DNA of 64,000 bases from a virus. The stretch is from the IMG/VR virus record IMGVR_UViG_3300025087_000001, positions 62,001-126,000 of that record; one strand, given 5' to 3'. The notes under the pieces were generated by a model. The model searched no databases. It saw only the letters and a program-made list of their open reading frames with translations, and was not told the origin of the DNA. The translations under genes were made by a program, and so were the position numbers. Numbering within the stretch: position 1 is the first letter of the stretch; each line of letters starts with the position of its first letter. Positions 9,190-16,471 of this stretch are shown piece by piece.

Positions 9190-9542
9190 AATCTGACTAT
9201 AAAAACACGTTAATTAATAAAATAGTTTACCTATGCCAAAAGGTTAATAAATCAACTAACAATATTAAAGTCCTTAATATGTATAAATCCAACACTTGGT
9301 TTGTTGCCAGTGGTTTAGTTCAAATTGGTGTTATAACCGCTCGCTATGTTATTGTTAAAAAAGGGCTATTTATTAAATATGGACATCAAAAGCTTAGCAA
9401 TGGTAAATATTACGATAGTTTCTGGTTTAACGATCAGAATGTTAAAAAAGATGTTGACAAAATGATCTTAGAGAAGTATAATGAGACTAATTGGAAAGCT
9501 GTTACAGTTGGTAACTATGCCCCTGATGATATAGGGTTTTAA
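9186..9542 (+). CDS. Unknown early protein, 118 residues
   Basis: A basic protein beginning MKSDYKNTLINKIVYLCQKV, with a beta-rich centre (TWFVASGLVQIGVITARYVIVKKG). No family recognised. It is coupled to the preceding gene by an ATGA overlap. Confidence 0.65.
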   Translation: MKSDYKNTLINKIVYLCQKVNKSTNNIKVLNMYKSNTWFVASGLVQIGVITARYVIVKKGLFIKYGHQKLSNGKYYDSFWFNDQNVKKDVDKMILEKYNETNWKAVTVGNYAPDDIGF

Positions 9543-9551
9543 GGGAGGACT

Positions 9552-10031
9552 ATGAAACTAACAGGAAATGAAACCATAGACGAACTTAAAAAGCTAATTG
9601 GAAGACTGTGTTTCTATAATGGTTATTGTGGTGTAATCAGATCTATTGGTGTAAAACAAGGTGCTAATAATATTTTATACAGAACTCTAGTATTCGACGG
9701 TGGCCAATATTTACTTAACGACGGCACCGAAAGAGAAGTTGCCATATACTGTATTGGGGATCATTTTGTAGCTCCCGCAGGTAGATATAGGGTTGTTGAT
9801 ATAAGATATAAAGACAATGTAGGGCTTATATACGATGTTTTACCGTGTTTTGGGGGCTATTCTCACACATGTGCTACCGAATCCCAATTACTATACTACT
9901 CCAGAGCGGTAAGTACCAACATAGAACCCACTTGCTCGTGCTCTCACCCTAATAAACGTGAGGTTCACTTAATAACTAGTAAATATCTATATTGTCCTGA
10001 TTGTAAACAGGATTTAGGAGATGTGAAATGA
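9552..10031 (+). CDS. Early protein with C-terminal zinc ribbon; paralogue of the protein at 18917-19438
   Basis: A 159-residue protein with a beta-rich body and a C-terminal zinc-ribbon-like module (CSCSHPNKREVH, then CPDCKQDLGD). The last 28 residues are almost identical to those of the gene at 18917-19438 in the opposing early cluster, and the DNA of that segment is also very similar, while the rest has diverged. This points to a recent duplication or gene conversion of the C-terminal module. A good GGGAGG site precedes the ATG. Confidence 0.7.
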   Translation: MKLTGNETIDELKKLIGRLCFYNGYCGVIRSIGVKQGANNILYRTLVFDGGQYLLNDGTEREVAIYCIGDHFVAPAGRYRVVDIRYKDNVGLIYDVLPCFGGYSHTCATESQLLYYSRAVSTNIEPTCSCSHPNKREVHLITSKYLYCPDCKQDLGDVK

Positions 10032-10357
10032 AAACAGACAGGGAAATAATACAGGCGTTACTCGATGGGAAGAAATTAAACGCAGTTGGTATGTTCGGTA
10101 TTTATGTGCATATAAACGATAGTGGATATATAGTTACCGACAAGGGTACTTTAACTAATTTAGATTTTAGAAATATAAAATATAGGGTCTACGAACCAGA
10201 AAAACCAAAGAAAAAGCATGTGCTATATAGACACTATTATCTAGACAGAGATGGCGAATTTAGCTGTATCTACTCAAGCCAGACTTGGGAAGATTTAAAT
10301 TGGAAGGGATGTTATAAATTTATAGAAACTGAAATAATTAAAGAGATTGAGGTATAG
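10028..10357 (+). CDS. Unknown early protein, 109 residues
   Basis: Overlaps the preceding stop by four bases. The middle (VYEPEKPKKKHVLYRHYYLDRDGEFS) is basic and aromatic. No family recognised. The C-terminal end runs directly into a GTG-started small membrane gene. Confidence 0.6.
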   Translation: MKTDREIIQALLDGKKLNAVGMFGIYVHINDSGYIVTDKGTLTNLDFRNIKYRVYEPEKPKKKHVLYRHYYLDRDGEFSCIYSSQTWEDLNWKGCYKFIETEIIKEIEV

Positions 10358-10358
10358 T

Positions 10359-10502
10359 GTGAAAGAACTATTTAAAACTATATTTATTTGTGCCACTCTA
10401 GCTGTATTTAGTGTTGCTGTTTTAGTGACTAGCGTATTTTACACTATACCTTTTGTTAGTCATATTCACGAACTAGCTCTTAACTATTGGGGAATCAAAT
10501 GA
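10359..10502 (+). CDS. Small single-pass membrane protein, 47 residues, GTG start
   Basis: Begins with GTG two bases after the previous stop and encodes a hydrophobic segment at about residues 5-30 (TIFICATLAVFSVAVLVTS) followed by a polar tail. GAGATTGAGG upstream can serve as ribosome site. The stop overlaps the next start (ATGA). Probably an inner-membrane peptide; function unknown. Confidence 0.5.
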   Translation: MKELFKTIFICATLAVFSVAVLVTSVFYTIPFVSHIHELALNYWGIK

Positions 10503-10624
10503 ATAAGCTATTGATTATATTGGGCTTATTGCTAACGACTTGGGCAGCCTACATGCTGTTCCTGCTCTATTCAGCCTATATATTTGCTGAAGGATTGTCA
10601 ACTATCTTAAATATTTTTAATTGA
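10499..10624 (+). CDS. Small membrane peptide, 41 residues
   Basis: Almost entirely hydrophobic (MNKLLIILGLLLTTWAAYML, then FLLYSAYIFA), one long or two short membrane segments. Coupled by ATGA overlap to the preceding small membrane gene, so the two may act together. Function unknown. Confidence 0.5.
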   Translation: MNKLLIILGLLLTTWAAYMLFLLYSAYIFAEGLSTILNIFN

Positions 10625-10631
10625 GGTGAGT

Positions 10632-10904
10632 ATGATGGAAGAAGAACCATGTGTTAGATTACCCTTATTTGACGCTACAGATATTATTAACTATATGCTA
10701 AAAATAGGTACTCAATCGACAGCAACTACCGAACCTATCACACTAAATAATGCCGCTAATTTAAGTGACACATCTGGCACTCCACATAGAATCGGCTATC
10801 TACCAGAAAAAGAACCCATAAAAAGACTTGTGGATCTGAAGAAAAAGGTGTATAATAGAAAAAGGAATAAAGCAGCTAAGAAAGCTAGGAGGATAAATAG
10901 ATGA
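10632..10904 (+). CDS. Unknown early protein with basic C-terminus
   Basis: About 90 residues; the last 25 are strongly basic (KKKVYNRKRNKAAKKARRIN), suggesting nucleic-acid binding. GAGGTGAG serves as ribosome site for the ATG at 10632 or the one directly after it; the GTG at 10626 would lie within that site. No family recognised. Confidence 0.6.
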   Translation: MMEEEPCVRLPLFDATDIINYMLKIGTQSTATTEPITLNNAANLSDTSGTPHRIGYLPEKEPIKRLVDLKKKVYNRKRNKAAKKARRINR

Positions 10905-11110
10905 AAAAGAAGGGAAAAGTTCTCTGGTATAGCCAAAAAGATAAAAATGGTATAATCATCGACCCTAAGGGTAATGAGTATTATTTTGATATTTCTGTTG
11001 TATTAGACCGAGTACCCTTCCTGATGTCTGGCGTCCAAGTCTCATTTAATCAAAATAAGTCTATCACAAATTGCCTATGTGCCCGTAACGTAAATGTAGA
11101 TAAGGAGTAA
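10901..11110 (+). CDS. Cold-shock-domain-like protein
   Basis: 69 residues with the pattern of a cold-shock OB fold: GKVLWYSQKDKNGIIIDPKG at the N-terminus (compare G-x-V-K-W-F-N...G-F-G-F-I), NEYYFDISVV where the second RNA-binding motif should be, then GVQVSFNQN near the end. The aromatic RNP motifs are degenerate, so nucleic-acid binding is probable but not certain. Overlaps the preceding stop by four bases. Confidence 0.55.
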   Translation: MKKKGKVLWYSQKDKNGIIIDPKGNEYYFDISVVLDRVPFLMSGVQVSFNQNKSITNCLCARNVNVDKE

Positions 11111-11112
11111 GG

Positions 11113-11682
11113 ATGAAAATACAATATAAAACTTTAGAGCTCATTACCAGAATCAATAACGCCACTAGTGACGACGTAACCAGACCAAATTTACAGGGTG
11201 TTTTCCTCAAAGCTGTAGATAGTAAGGTAAGAATTGCCGCTACCGACGGCTATATGATGGCGGCTTATGAGGTAGAGGAAATCGCATTGGCTAGAGAGCT
11301 CAAAGATCGTGAAATAATCCTAGATAGAGGTTTTATTAAAAAGATCAAGTCCGAAATAAGACCCTTTAAAAAGACCGGCTTTGTTGATTGCACATTAACC
11401 GACGATCAATTCCAAGTAAATAACCTAATCGTTCCGATAATCCAAAAAGACTACGTTCCATATTATAGAGTAATGTGTAGGGAAACCTACTCATCTAAAA
11501 AAGATGTTAAGTCAATCTCTTTTAATCCTAAACAAATGATTAGGTTATTGGAATTACTAGGGGATACTAATTATTGTACTATGCATTTTCGTGACCCGCT
11601 AAAACCAATCGTTATTGTAACTAAAGAAGATGGCCAATTAGAAACCGTTATAATGCCGGTTGTGGGTGAGGTGAAATTATGA
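11113..11682 (+). CDS. DNA polymerase III beta-clamp-like protein, compact
   Basis: 189 residues. RPNLQGVFLKAVDSKVRIAATDGYMMAAYEV (split across residues 24-53) resembles the start of a DnaN domain, where a processivity strand pair ends in ATDL/ATDG; the C-terminal DPLKPIVIVTKEDG followed by VIMPV resembles the last strands of domain III (P-V-x-I...Y-x-V-M-P). Bacterial clamps have three domains and about 370 residues, so this one would have to assemble with more copies or act as a decoy. Family assignment rests on pattern only. Coupled to a small membrane gene downstream. Confidence 0.5.
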   Translation: MKIQYKTLELITRINNATSDDVTRPNLQGVFLKAVDSKVRIAATDGYMMAAYEVEEIALARELKDREIILDRGFIKKIKSEIRPFKKTGFVDCTLTDDQFQVNNLIVPIIQKDYVPYYRVMCRETYSSKKDVKSISFNPKQMIRLLELLGDTNYCTMHFRDPLKPIVIVTKEDGQLETVIMPVVGEVKL

Positions 11683-11888
11683 AACTATCACCCTGGCTAT
11701 CACCCTTAATTGGAAGTGGACTATTCTTAGTTGCTTTCTTTTTAATCTATCTATGTGATATTACATATACTTACCTATCAACATTGGTGGATATAGAAAT
11801 GTTCCTATGTTGGTTGTTTACTTCAATTATAATATGCTCATTTGGATATTCCGTAATATACTTTATCAACAATAGGAGTAAAAAATGA
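11679..11888 (+). CDS. Small membrane protein, two transmembrane segments
   Basis: 69 residues with hydrophobic segments at about 9-31 and 43-62 and a short basic tail (NNRSKK). Overlaps neighbours on both sides by four bases. Function unknown. Confidence 0.6.
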   Translation: MKLSPWLSPLIGSGLFLVAFFLIYLCDITYTYLSTLVDIEMFLCWLFTSIIICSFGYSVIYFINNRSKK

Positions 11889-12100
11889 TAGTAAATTTTA
11901 AAACAAAAGGTGGCCATACGATTACGACCGATATTAATAATATTACCCTATTTCTAGATGAAGACGGTAGGTACGATCCTGATACATACTGGTGTCAGGC
12001 TTTTGATAAAACCTATGAGCTTGATTATAATACTTACCTAAATATCCAATCGGTTATGGAAAAAACAGTTTTATATCACGATTTAACTAAAATCAAGTAG
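11885..12100 (+). CDS. Unknown early protein, 71 residues
   Basis: Acidic protein opening MIVNFKTKGGHTITTDINNI, a likely beta hairpin, then a DEDG turn. The last gene before an internal promoter. No family recognised. Confidence 0.6.
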   Translation: MIVNFKTKGGHTITTDINNITLFLDEDGRYDPDTYWCQAFDKTYELDYNTYLNIQSVMEKTVLYHDLTKIK

Positions 12101-12118
12101 TTACAATAAATAATTATC

Positions 12119-12147
12119 TTGTGGTTTATGTTGAATTGTGGTATTGT
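12119..12147 (+). promoter_or_regulatory. Sigma70-like extended -10 promoter inside the early cluster
   Basis: TTGTGG at 12119-12124, 17-bp spacer ending TGTGG, TATTGT at 12142-12147; 18 bp further is the ATG at 12165 with an AAAGGAG site between. Confidence 0.6.
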
Positions 12148-12164
12148 TTATTAAAGGAGCTAAT

Positions 12165-12332
12165 ATGGCACATCTACTAGATGGTTATGATGATTGGAAA
12201 TTAGAAACTCCTGAATGGGATGAAGATGAATTTTGTTGCTATCGTTGTGGCGATAGTGTTGGCTCTGAGAATATATTAGATGACGATGGTTTATGTCCAC
12301 AATGTAGAAAGGAAGACGAAGAAGATGAATAA
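12165..12332 (+). CDS. Acidic zinc-ribbon protein, 55 residues
   Basis: Two CxxC pairs (CYRCGDS and CPQCRKE) spaced about 20 residues in a highly acidic background make a compact zinc ribbon. The ATG at 12165 follows AGGAG; an upstream in-frame GTG lies inside the promoter. First gene behind the promoter at 12119-12147. Confidence 0.65.
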   Translation: MAHLLDGYDDWKLETPEWDEDEFCCYRCGDSVGSENILDDDGLCPQCRKEDEEDE

Positions 12333-12528
12333 AAACAAAGACTTAGTTAAATGTTCTGATTGTAAATTCTTGGGTAGTGACTTATTACCAAGCTTTGATT
12401 TTCCCTACATCCAGCTATGTTGTTTAAAAGGTAAGTGGGACGGCTGTAATGATAATGATCAATCAGAAGAATTAATCGAATGCGATGAATTTATTAAAAA
12501 GGAGGCATTATGGAACAAAAAAGATTAA
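12325..12528 (+). CDS. Cysteine-rich protein with CxDCKF motif
   Basis: 67 residues, beginning MNKNKDLVKCSDCKFLGSDL and carrying further cysteines (LCCLKGKWDGC). The CSDCKF motif recurs twice in the protein at 13189-13644, so the two are related small zinc-binding proteins. Start at 12325 overlaps the end of the preceding gene. Confidence 0.6.
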   Translation: MNKNKDLVKCSDCKFLGSDLLPSFDFPYIQLCCLKGKWDGCNDNDQSEELIECDEFIKKEALWNKKD

Positions 12529-12839
12529 AAGGATTGGACGAAAAATTCTGCAATGACTGTGGTACTGCGATTAAGATTAAGGCTATGATTTGTCCCCATT
12601 GCGGAGTTAGACAAAAAAGCATTTCAGTTAAGAGCAAGACAACTGCAGCGGTTTTAGCATTTTTTCTAGGTGTGATTGGAGCGCACAAGTTTTATTTAGG
12701 TAAAACAATATTAGGCATAGCTTATCTTTTTTTCTTCTTGTTTTTCTTCTGGACTTTTCTACCACTCTTTATAGTCCTTATAGACTTAATAATTCTTTTA
12801 TGTATGAGCCAAGATAAATTTGAAGAAAAATATTATTAA
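12510..12839 (+). CDS. TM2-domain membrane protein with N-terminal zinc ribbon
   Basis: 109 residues: an N-terminal zinc ribbon (CNDCGTAI, CPHCGVRQ at about 14-34), then a TM2 domain with two membrane segments around 44-61 and 68-99, with the signature GVIGAHKFYLGK between them. TM2 proteins occur in bacteria and phages and sit in the inner membrane; their role is not established. A strong AAGGAGG site precedes the ATG. Confidence 0.8.
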   Translation: MEQKRLKGLDEKFCNDCGTAIKIKAMICPHCGVRQKSISVKSKTTAAVLAFFLGVIGAHKFYLGKTILGIAYLFFFLFFFWTFLPLFIVLIDLIILLCMSQDKFEEKYY

Positions 12840-12895
12840 AAGGATGATATATTGTGGAGAGTAGTAAATAATTACCGCTAAATAAAGGAAAAAAT

Positions 12896-13165
12896 ATGAA
12901 AAGTGTTTTATTAGCATTGATCGTGACAATTGTATTAACAGGGTGTGTCAATTCCAACTCCACTATGAAAGGCGTTCACGAAAAGGTCATAAAACAATTC
13001 CTTAACCAATATAAATTAGCTATAAAAAGCGGAGATAAAATAGAAATATGTGTACAGGCTGGTTTTGTTGTCGCAGCTTATAGTCAAGCTGGTATAGAAA
13101 AAGACTATTTAAAATGGAAGACCATACAAAGGCAAGATTGTGCATATGCAGGGATTAGATTGTAA
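12896..13165 (+). CDS. Small lipoprotein, 89 residues
   Basis: N-terminal signal MKSVLLALIVTIVLTGCVNS with the lipobox LTGC, so the mature chain would start at Cys17 and be anchored in a membrane. The mature part has two more cysteines that may pair. Such phage lipoproteins often act in superinfection exclusion, but nothing here proves that. AAAGG site before ATG. Confidence 0.65.
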   Translation: MKSVLLALIVTIVLTGCVNSNSTMKGVHEKVIKQFLNQYKLAIKSGDKIEICVQAGFVVAAYSQAGIEKDYLKWKTIQRQDCAYAGIRL

Positions 13166-13188
13166 AAATATTGTTAAGGGGGATCATT

Positions 13189-13644
13189 ATGAAAATTTCA
13201 ATAGAAGCCTATTTAAAACTACAAGCTACTGTATTAGGTGGGATTGTGGCTAAAGAAGGGACTAATAATGAGTATATAGACCAAGATTATGGTTTACAGC
13301 ATAGGGCTAAGAAAACAGTTGACAAGCTTCTAGAAATTAACAATGTGGTCGTCGATGTTCCAAAAATAGATGAAGAAACAACACCTTGTGTTTGTTGTGA
13401 TTGTAAGTTTTCTGACAATTCACCTGGCGAAGGTGTATGTGGTTTGTGTATGTGGATTGGTGGTTACACTAAATTTGAGGCTAAAGAAGCTGACGTTCCC
13501 CCAGAAATCACTCCAGAAAAACAATCTCCAAACGATATTCTAAGACTATGTGGTGATTGTAAGTTCGTTCGCTTATCGGCCTATGACAAACCCTGTGCGG
13601 ATTGTTTAAATATAATACTAAAACCCAACTGGATAAGAAAATGA
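13189..13644 (+). CDS. Cysteine-rich protein with two CxDCKF zinc motifs
   Basis: 151 residues. The N-terminal third looks helical; then CVCCDCKF...CGLC and CGDCKF...CADC form two four-cysteine units separated by a proline-rich linker, each resembling the single unit of the protein at 12325-12528. Probably a two-zinc protein of unknown target. The ATG at 13189 follows AAGGGGG; an upstream in-frame TTG lacks such a site. Confidence 0.65.
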   Translation: MKISIEAYLKLQATVLGGIVAKEGTNNEYIDQDYGLQHRAKKTVDKLLEINNVVVDVPKIDEETTPCVCCDCKFSDNSPGEGVCGLCMWIGGYTKFEAKEADVPPEITPEKQSPNDILRLCGDCKFVRLSAYDKPCADCLNIILKPNWIRK

Positions 13645-13859
13645 AAGAATCACAAAATCCAAAACAAGAAAAGAATGTGAGGCGTATTTACCGTAACTTA
13701 TGCAGTGCTTCCTGCTTTAGCACCACAATAACCAAGACGGACCTCGAGGTCCTGTATAGTTGTTTTTCTGATATCTGTATCGTAAATGGAAAGTGCCGAA
13801 AGATACGGTCTGAGGCAATAACTACGGATTTATTTAAAATCTACACCAAGGAGCTCTAA
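13641..13859 (+). CDS. Paralogous early protein A1 (RIYRNLCS family)
   Basis: 72 residues; closely related to the protein at 58853-59056 (shared RIYRNLCS, then SDICI and a C-terminal IYTKEL). Overlaps the previous gene by four bases and the next by one base (TAATG), exactly as its paralogue does at 59056. Function unknown, but a 38-kb-distant duplication preserved with its partner suggests the pair works together. Confidence 0.7.
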   Translation: MKESQNPKQEKNVRRIYRNLCSASCFSTTITKTDLEVLYSCFSDICIVNGKCRKIRSEAITTDLFKIYTKEL

Positions 13860-14020
13860 TGTACTTTCCTATAAGTAATATTTATTGTTTTATTTGGAAC
13901 ACCACTGAATTATTAGGCTCAGTGGGTATTAAATTAACAATTATTCACAAGATGTGTCCCGGCCTTATACCTTGGCTATTTGGCAAGTGTATTGGGTGTG
14001 AAGGTCAAGAGATTAAATAA
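13859..14020 (+). CDS. Paralogous early protein B1 (NIYCFIWNTTELLG family)
   Basis: 53 residues, partner of protein A1. The counterpart at 59056-59214 shares NIYCFIWNTTELLG and the PWLFGKC segment near the C-terminus. The start shares one base with the A1 stop. The conserved Trp, Cys and hydrophobic residues suggest a small folded or membrane-associated peptide. Function unknown. Confidence 0.65.
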   Translation: MYFPISNIYCFIWNTTELLGSVGIKLTIIHKMCPGLIPWLFGKCIGCEGQEIK

Positions 14021-14029
14021 GGAGTAGTT

Positions 14030-14194
14030 ATGAAAATCTACATACATAAAAGAGGCGATGAAATTATAGTAACCGATTACGATTACTACCTAGATACTGG
14101 CTATATCAGATTTAGTGAATATACGGTTCAAGTCTATGATGACCACGATTTCAACAGAATATTAGAGGGTTACGAACTAGTGGGGGAATTATGA
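14030..14194 (+). CDS. Small early protein, tandem paralogue 1
   Basis: 54 residues, beginning MKIYIHKRGDEIIVTDYDYY. The next gene encodes a related protein (KIYVHKIKDEIVCVDYD), so this is a tandem duplication. GGAG site before ATG; ATGA overlap with the copy. Acidic C-terminus. Function unknown. Confidence 0.6.
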   Translation: MKIYIHKRGDEIIVTDYDYYLDTGYIRFSEYTVQVYDDHDFNRILEGYELVGEL

Positions 14195-14361
14195 TTAAAA
14201 TTTATGTGCATAAAATAAAGGACGAGATAGTATGTGTAGATTATGACCCCCAAGATGATTTAGGACTCGTAACGTACAGCGATTGCTGTATATTATACTA
14301 CAATAATAATTTTAAAAAATGGTTGGATGATTATGAATATGTGGGGGATTATGAGTTTTAA
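14191..14361 (+). CDS. Small early protein, tandem paralogue 2
   Basis: 56 residues, beginning MIKIYVHKIKDEIVCVDYDP and ending in a YVGDYEF tail that parallels YELVGEL in the upstream copy. Adjacent cysteines near residue 32 are not shared. Function unknown. Confidence 0.6.
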   Translation: MIKIYVHKIKDEIVCVDYDPQDDLGLVTYSDCCILYYNNNFKKWLDDYEYVGDYEF

Positions 14362-14539
14362 ATGGGCTCCATTAGTTGGATTAGTAGTTTTTGCTGTATT
14401 TCTTGGGATATATCTTCTACTAAGTCTCATACCGGGTGATTTACTATATATGGCCTTTTTAGTAGTGACTATTTTAGTATCTGGTTGGGTATTAGGATAT
14501 GTGGTCATTGATATCTATAACCAGTGGAGGGACTTATGA
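14351..14539 (+). CDS. Small membrane protein, 62 residues
   Basis: Two hydrophobic segments at about 6-27 and 31-52. The ATG at 14351 is chosen because GGGGGA lies just upstream; it overlaps the end of the preceding gene by eleven bases. Function unknown. Confidence 0.6.
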   Translation: MSFKWAPLVGLVVFAVFLGIYLLLSLIPGDLLYMAFLVVTILVSGWVLGYVVIDIYNQWRDL

Positions 14540-14808
14540 AAAATACACATCTTATTAAAAGATACCAAAACCGTAAACTTTACGATACCATTCAAGGTAA
14601 ATATGTGACCCTAGAAGAGATAGGAATATTGATTAAACTAGGCGAAAATATCCAAGTTATTAATGACAGATCTAAAGAAGATATTACCTGTAAAACACTT
14701 GCTACCGTTCTTTGTCACCAAATTATGACAAAAAATGAGTTGAGTATTGAACAACTTCAAAGAGCGATAGTTGATGGTATTTCTAAATATATAAAACTAG
14801 AGGAGTAA
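14536..14808 (+). CDS. PhaR-type (PHB/PHA accumulation regulator) DNA-binding-domain protein
   Basis: 90 residues. LIKRYQNRKLYDTIQGKYVTLEEIGILIK and the following GENIQVINDRSKEDITCKTLATVL match the N-terminal domain of PhaR regulators, which bind DNA and granules in polyhydroxybutyrate-making bacteria. Only this domain is present, with the helical tail. A stand-alone copy in a phage could redirect host carbon storage or serve as a phage transcription regulator; the sequence does not decide. GGAGG site, start overlapping the previous stop. Confidence 0.75.
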   Translation: MKNTHLIKRYQNRKLYDTIQGKYVTLEEIGILIKLGENIQVINDRSKEDITCKTLATVLCHQIMTKNELSIEQLQRAIVDGISKYIKLEE

Positions 14809-14811
14809 TCT

Positions 14812-15027
14812 ATGCTTAAATTTATATCAGAATCGTCAATTTTGCTATTGATCATATTACTTGTAGCCTACTGGGGTAAGATACTTAAAGTTATCGAAGA
14901 TGTTATTCTACACCCAGATAATAGAGTTTTATTGATTTTCTCTATAGTTTTGATATTTAGGGTGTTTAGTTTTGTAGTGATATTGTACCAAGATTATATT
15001 CAAAGAAATGTCTGTAATAAGACGTAG
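14812..15027 (+). CDS. Small membrane protein, 71 residues, last gene of the cluster
   Basis: Two predicted membrane segments (about 5-26 and 38-57) and a polar C-terminus. GAGGAG site. It is the last gene before the roughly 700-bp gene-free stretch. Function unknown. Confidence 0.6.
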   Translation: MLKFISESSILLLIILLVAYWGKILKVIEDVILHPDNRVLLIFSIVLIFRVFSFVVILYQDYIQRNVCNKT

Positions 15028-15228
15028 TTAGGCGCACGAATACAAAATCACGGCTTAAAAGGTGATCTTGCTAAGTAGTTGAAATTAGGTGGAATTTAGC
15101 AAACTAAACTTTTTACCTATATTAGCGATATTGTTAATCTCAGTAAAATCTTTAGTAGTCGTATAATCAACAAGTTAGCTTACTTCGCACTCTGGCCAGG
15201 CTATCTACCTGCATAAACCCCTCATTAC

Positions 15229-15268
15229 CTTACCGCCACTATCCCTTACCTTACCGCTTACTTACCGC
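15229..15268. repeat. Three CTTACCGC direct repeats
   Basis: CTTACCGC starts at 15229, 15250 and 15261, with a partial CTTACC between the first two. Iteron-like, but only three copies with irregular spacing (21 and 11 bp). Confidence 0.5.
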
Positions 15269-15486
15269 TAATGGTTTATAGTTTATAGTTTACTGTAAAC
15301 CTACCTATAGCCCTCATCGTGATTAAACCATATTGTCGAGGTCAACAAAATGCTTTACCTGTTATACCATTTTCGTGATGTCAAGTAAATGGTTCTTTAT
15401 CTAGGCTATCTAAAGATTGTAATTGTAAGCAAGATAATGCTGTTTATTTATAACTATAAGCATTATGATGTATATACATGGCTTAG

Positions 15487-15606
15487 GCATAGTTGTTTAA
15501 ATGTATGTATAATTCCTAAAACCAAATGATTTCCAACTGATACGGTTAACTTAAATTGCTTTTATACATACATAGTATAGGTTTTTAGTCATAACTATGC
15601 TTAAAG
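15487..15606. repeat. Large imperfect dyad with exchanged blocks
   Basis: Left of centre are GGCATAGTT, ATGTATGTATAA and CCTAAAACC; right of centre are TTATACATACAT, AGGTTTTTAG and AACTATGCTT, which are the near-complements of the left blocks, although in a shuffled order. It could form alternative hairpins. Confidence 0.45.
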
Positions 15607-15723
15607 TATAAATTATTAAGTAAAAATTATTAAGTAAAAATAGATGTTAAATATGTTTTTAACGTAAAAAACTTATTTTAGTATGGTAGATTATTTAGTA
15701 GTTTTAGCTAATTATAAGGATTA

Positions 15724-16014
15724 CTATAAAGTTTGTTTATATACTAACTCTCTAGTTCTTATATGTCTTATTACCGTGGGGTAGTGCTGGCCATAGCTAT
15801 CGTCTCTATATTCCTCCCATGTCCAAGTGTTAACTGCCCAGCAATGTGTTGAACCTATATAGTATTCGTGTTCGTAAGCGATAACCTCATTGTTTAATTT
15901 ATTTGCTAGATCAATCATAGATTCTTCTTTAGGCACATTTACTAACCTATCATTTAAATCTTCTACTGTCATTTCTTTAACAGCACTAAGTATTTTCTTT
16001 AGTTTATCTATCAT
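15724..16014 (-). CDS. Unknown protein, 96 residues
   Basis: Last gene of the leftward early cluster. Helical N-terminus, then a segment rich in Trp, Tyr and His (HCWAVNTWTWEEYRDD). The ATG at 16014 follows GAGGAAG at good spacing and lies two bases from the previous stop. No family recognised. Confidence 0.6.
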   Translation of the reverse strand: MIDKLKKILSAVKEMTVEDLNDRLVNVPKEESMIDLANKLNNEVIAYEHEYYIGSTHCWAVNTWTWEEYRDDSYGQHYPTVIRHIRTRELVYKQTL

Positions 16015-16015
16015 C

Positions 16016-16456
16016 TTAAGCTTCCTCATTATCATCATGTTGAGTTAGACGAACAAGCTCCCGCTCTGTGAACCAATACTCTGTAACCTCATCATCTTCT
16101 TTAAAATAAGGCTCCCTTCTTACCAAGTATTCAAAAGTATGAATATTTTTCATCTGTCGGACAGGGTTGCCCACAAATACCTGTCGTATATCCAATACTG
16201 TATAGAGCGTTTTCCCTGTATCCATTACTTCGCCCGGACTAAAAATAGATATTCCCATAATATCGCTAAAATCAATACGACTATCAAGACAAGTTACTAA
16301 TAGTGGATTTGCATAAATTTGAAACGAATCTATCTGTTCCACAGCGTAATTGTCAATTGTCTTGGAGTCTCCATACTCTCTACTTTTACGGAAACAAACG
16401 TATTTTCCTATAAAACACCTTAATTCCATAATATTTGTTGAATATCCTAATTTCAC
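16016..16456 (-). CDS. Unknown protein, 146 residues, GTG start
   Basis: Starts with GTG behind an AAAGGAG site. Mixed beta-rich sequence with several cysteines and an acidic tail; no family recognised. Its layout (pattern of YVCFRK, LYTVLDIRQVF) recalls the proteins at 9552 and 18917 that also discuss no known fold, but the similarity is too weak to claim. Confidence 0.55.
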   Translation of the reverse strand: MKLGYSTNIMELRCFIGKYVCFRKSREYGDSKTIDNYAVEQIDSFQIYANPLLVTCLDSRIDFSDIMGISIFSPGEVMDTGKTLYTVLDIRQVFVGNPVRQMKNIHTFEYLVRREPYFKEDDEVTEYWFTERELVRLTQHDDNEEA

Positions 16457-16471
16457 TTTAATCTCCTTTGT

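Larger units (their letters stand above)
15028..15723. other. Gene-free region between convergent early clusters
   Basis: About 700 bp with no convincing reading frame on either strand and no tRNA that I could fold by eye. It holds three copies of CTTACCGC near 15229-15268, a GTTTAC-T-GTAAAC palindrome near 15287-15299, a large imperfect dyad around 15480-15606, and a tandem 15-bp repeat of ATTATTAAGTAAAAA near 15617-15645. Such content fits a replication, packaging or transcription-termination region. Confidence 0.6.

Noticed and set aside
15028-15723. tRNA genes in the gene-free region
   Set aside because: No acceptor stem, T-loop GTTCRA and CCA combination could be folded by eye; a tRNAscan-SE run would be decisive.
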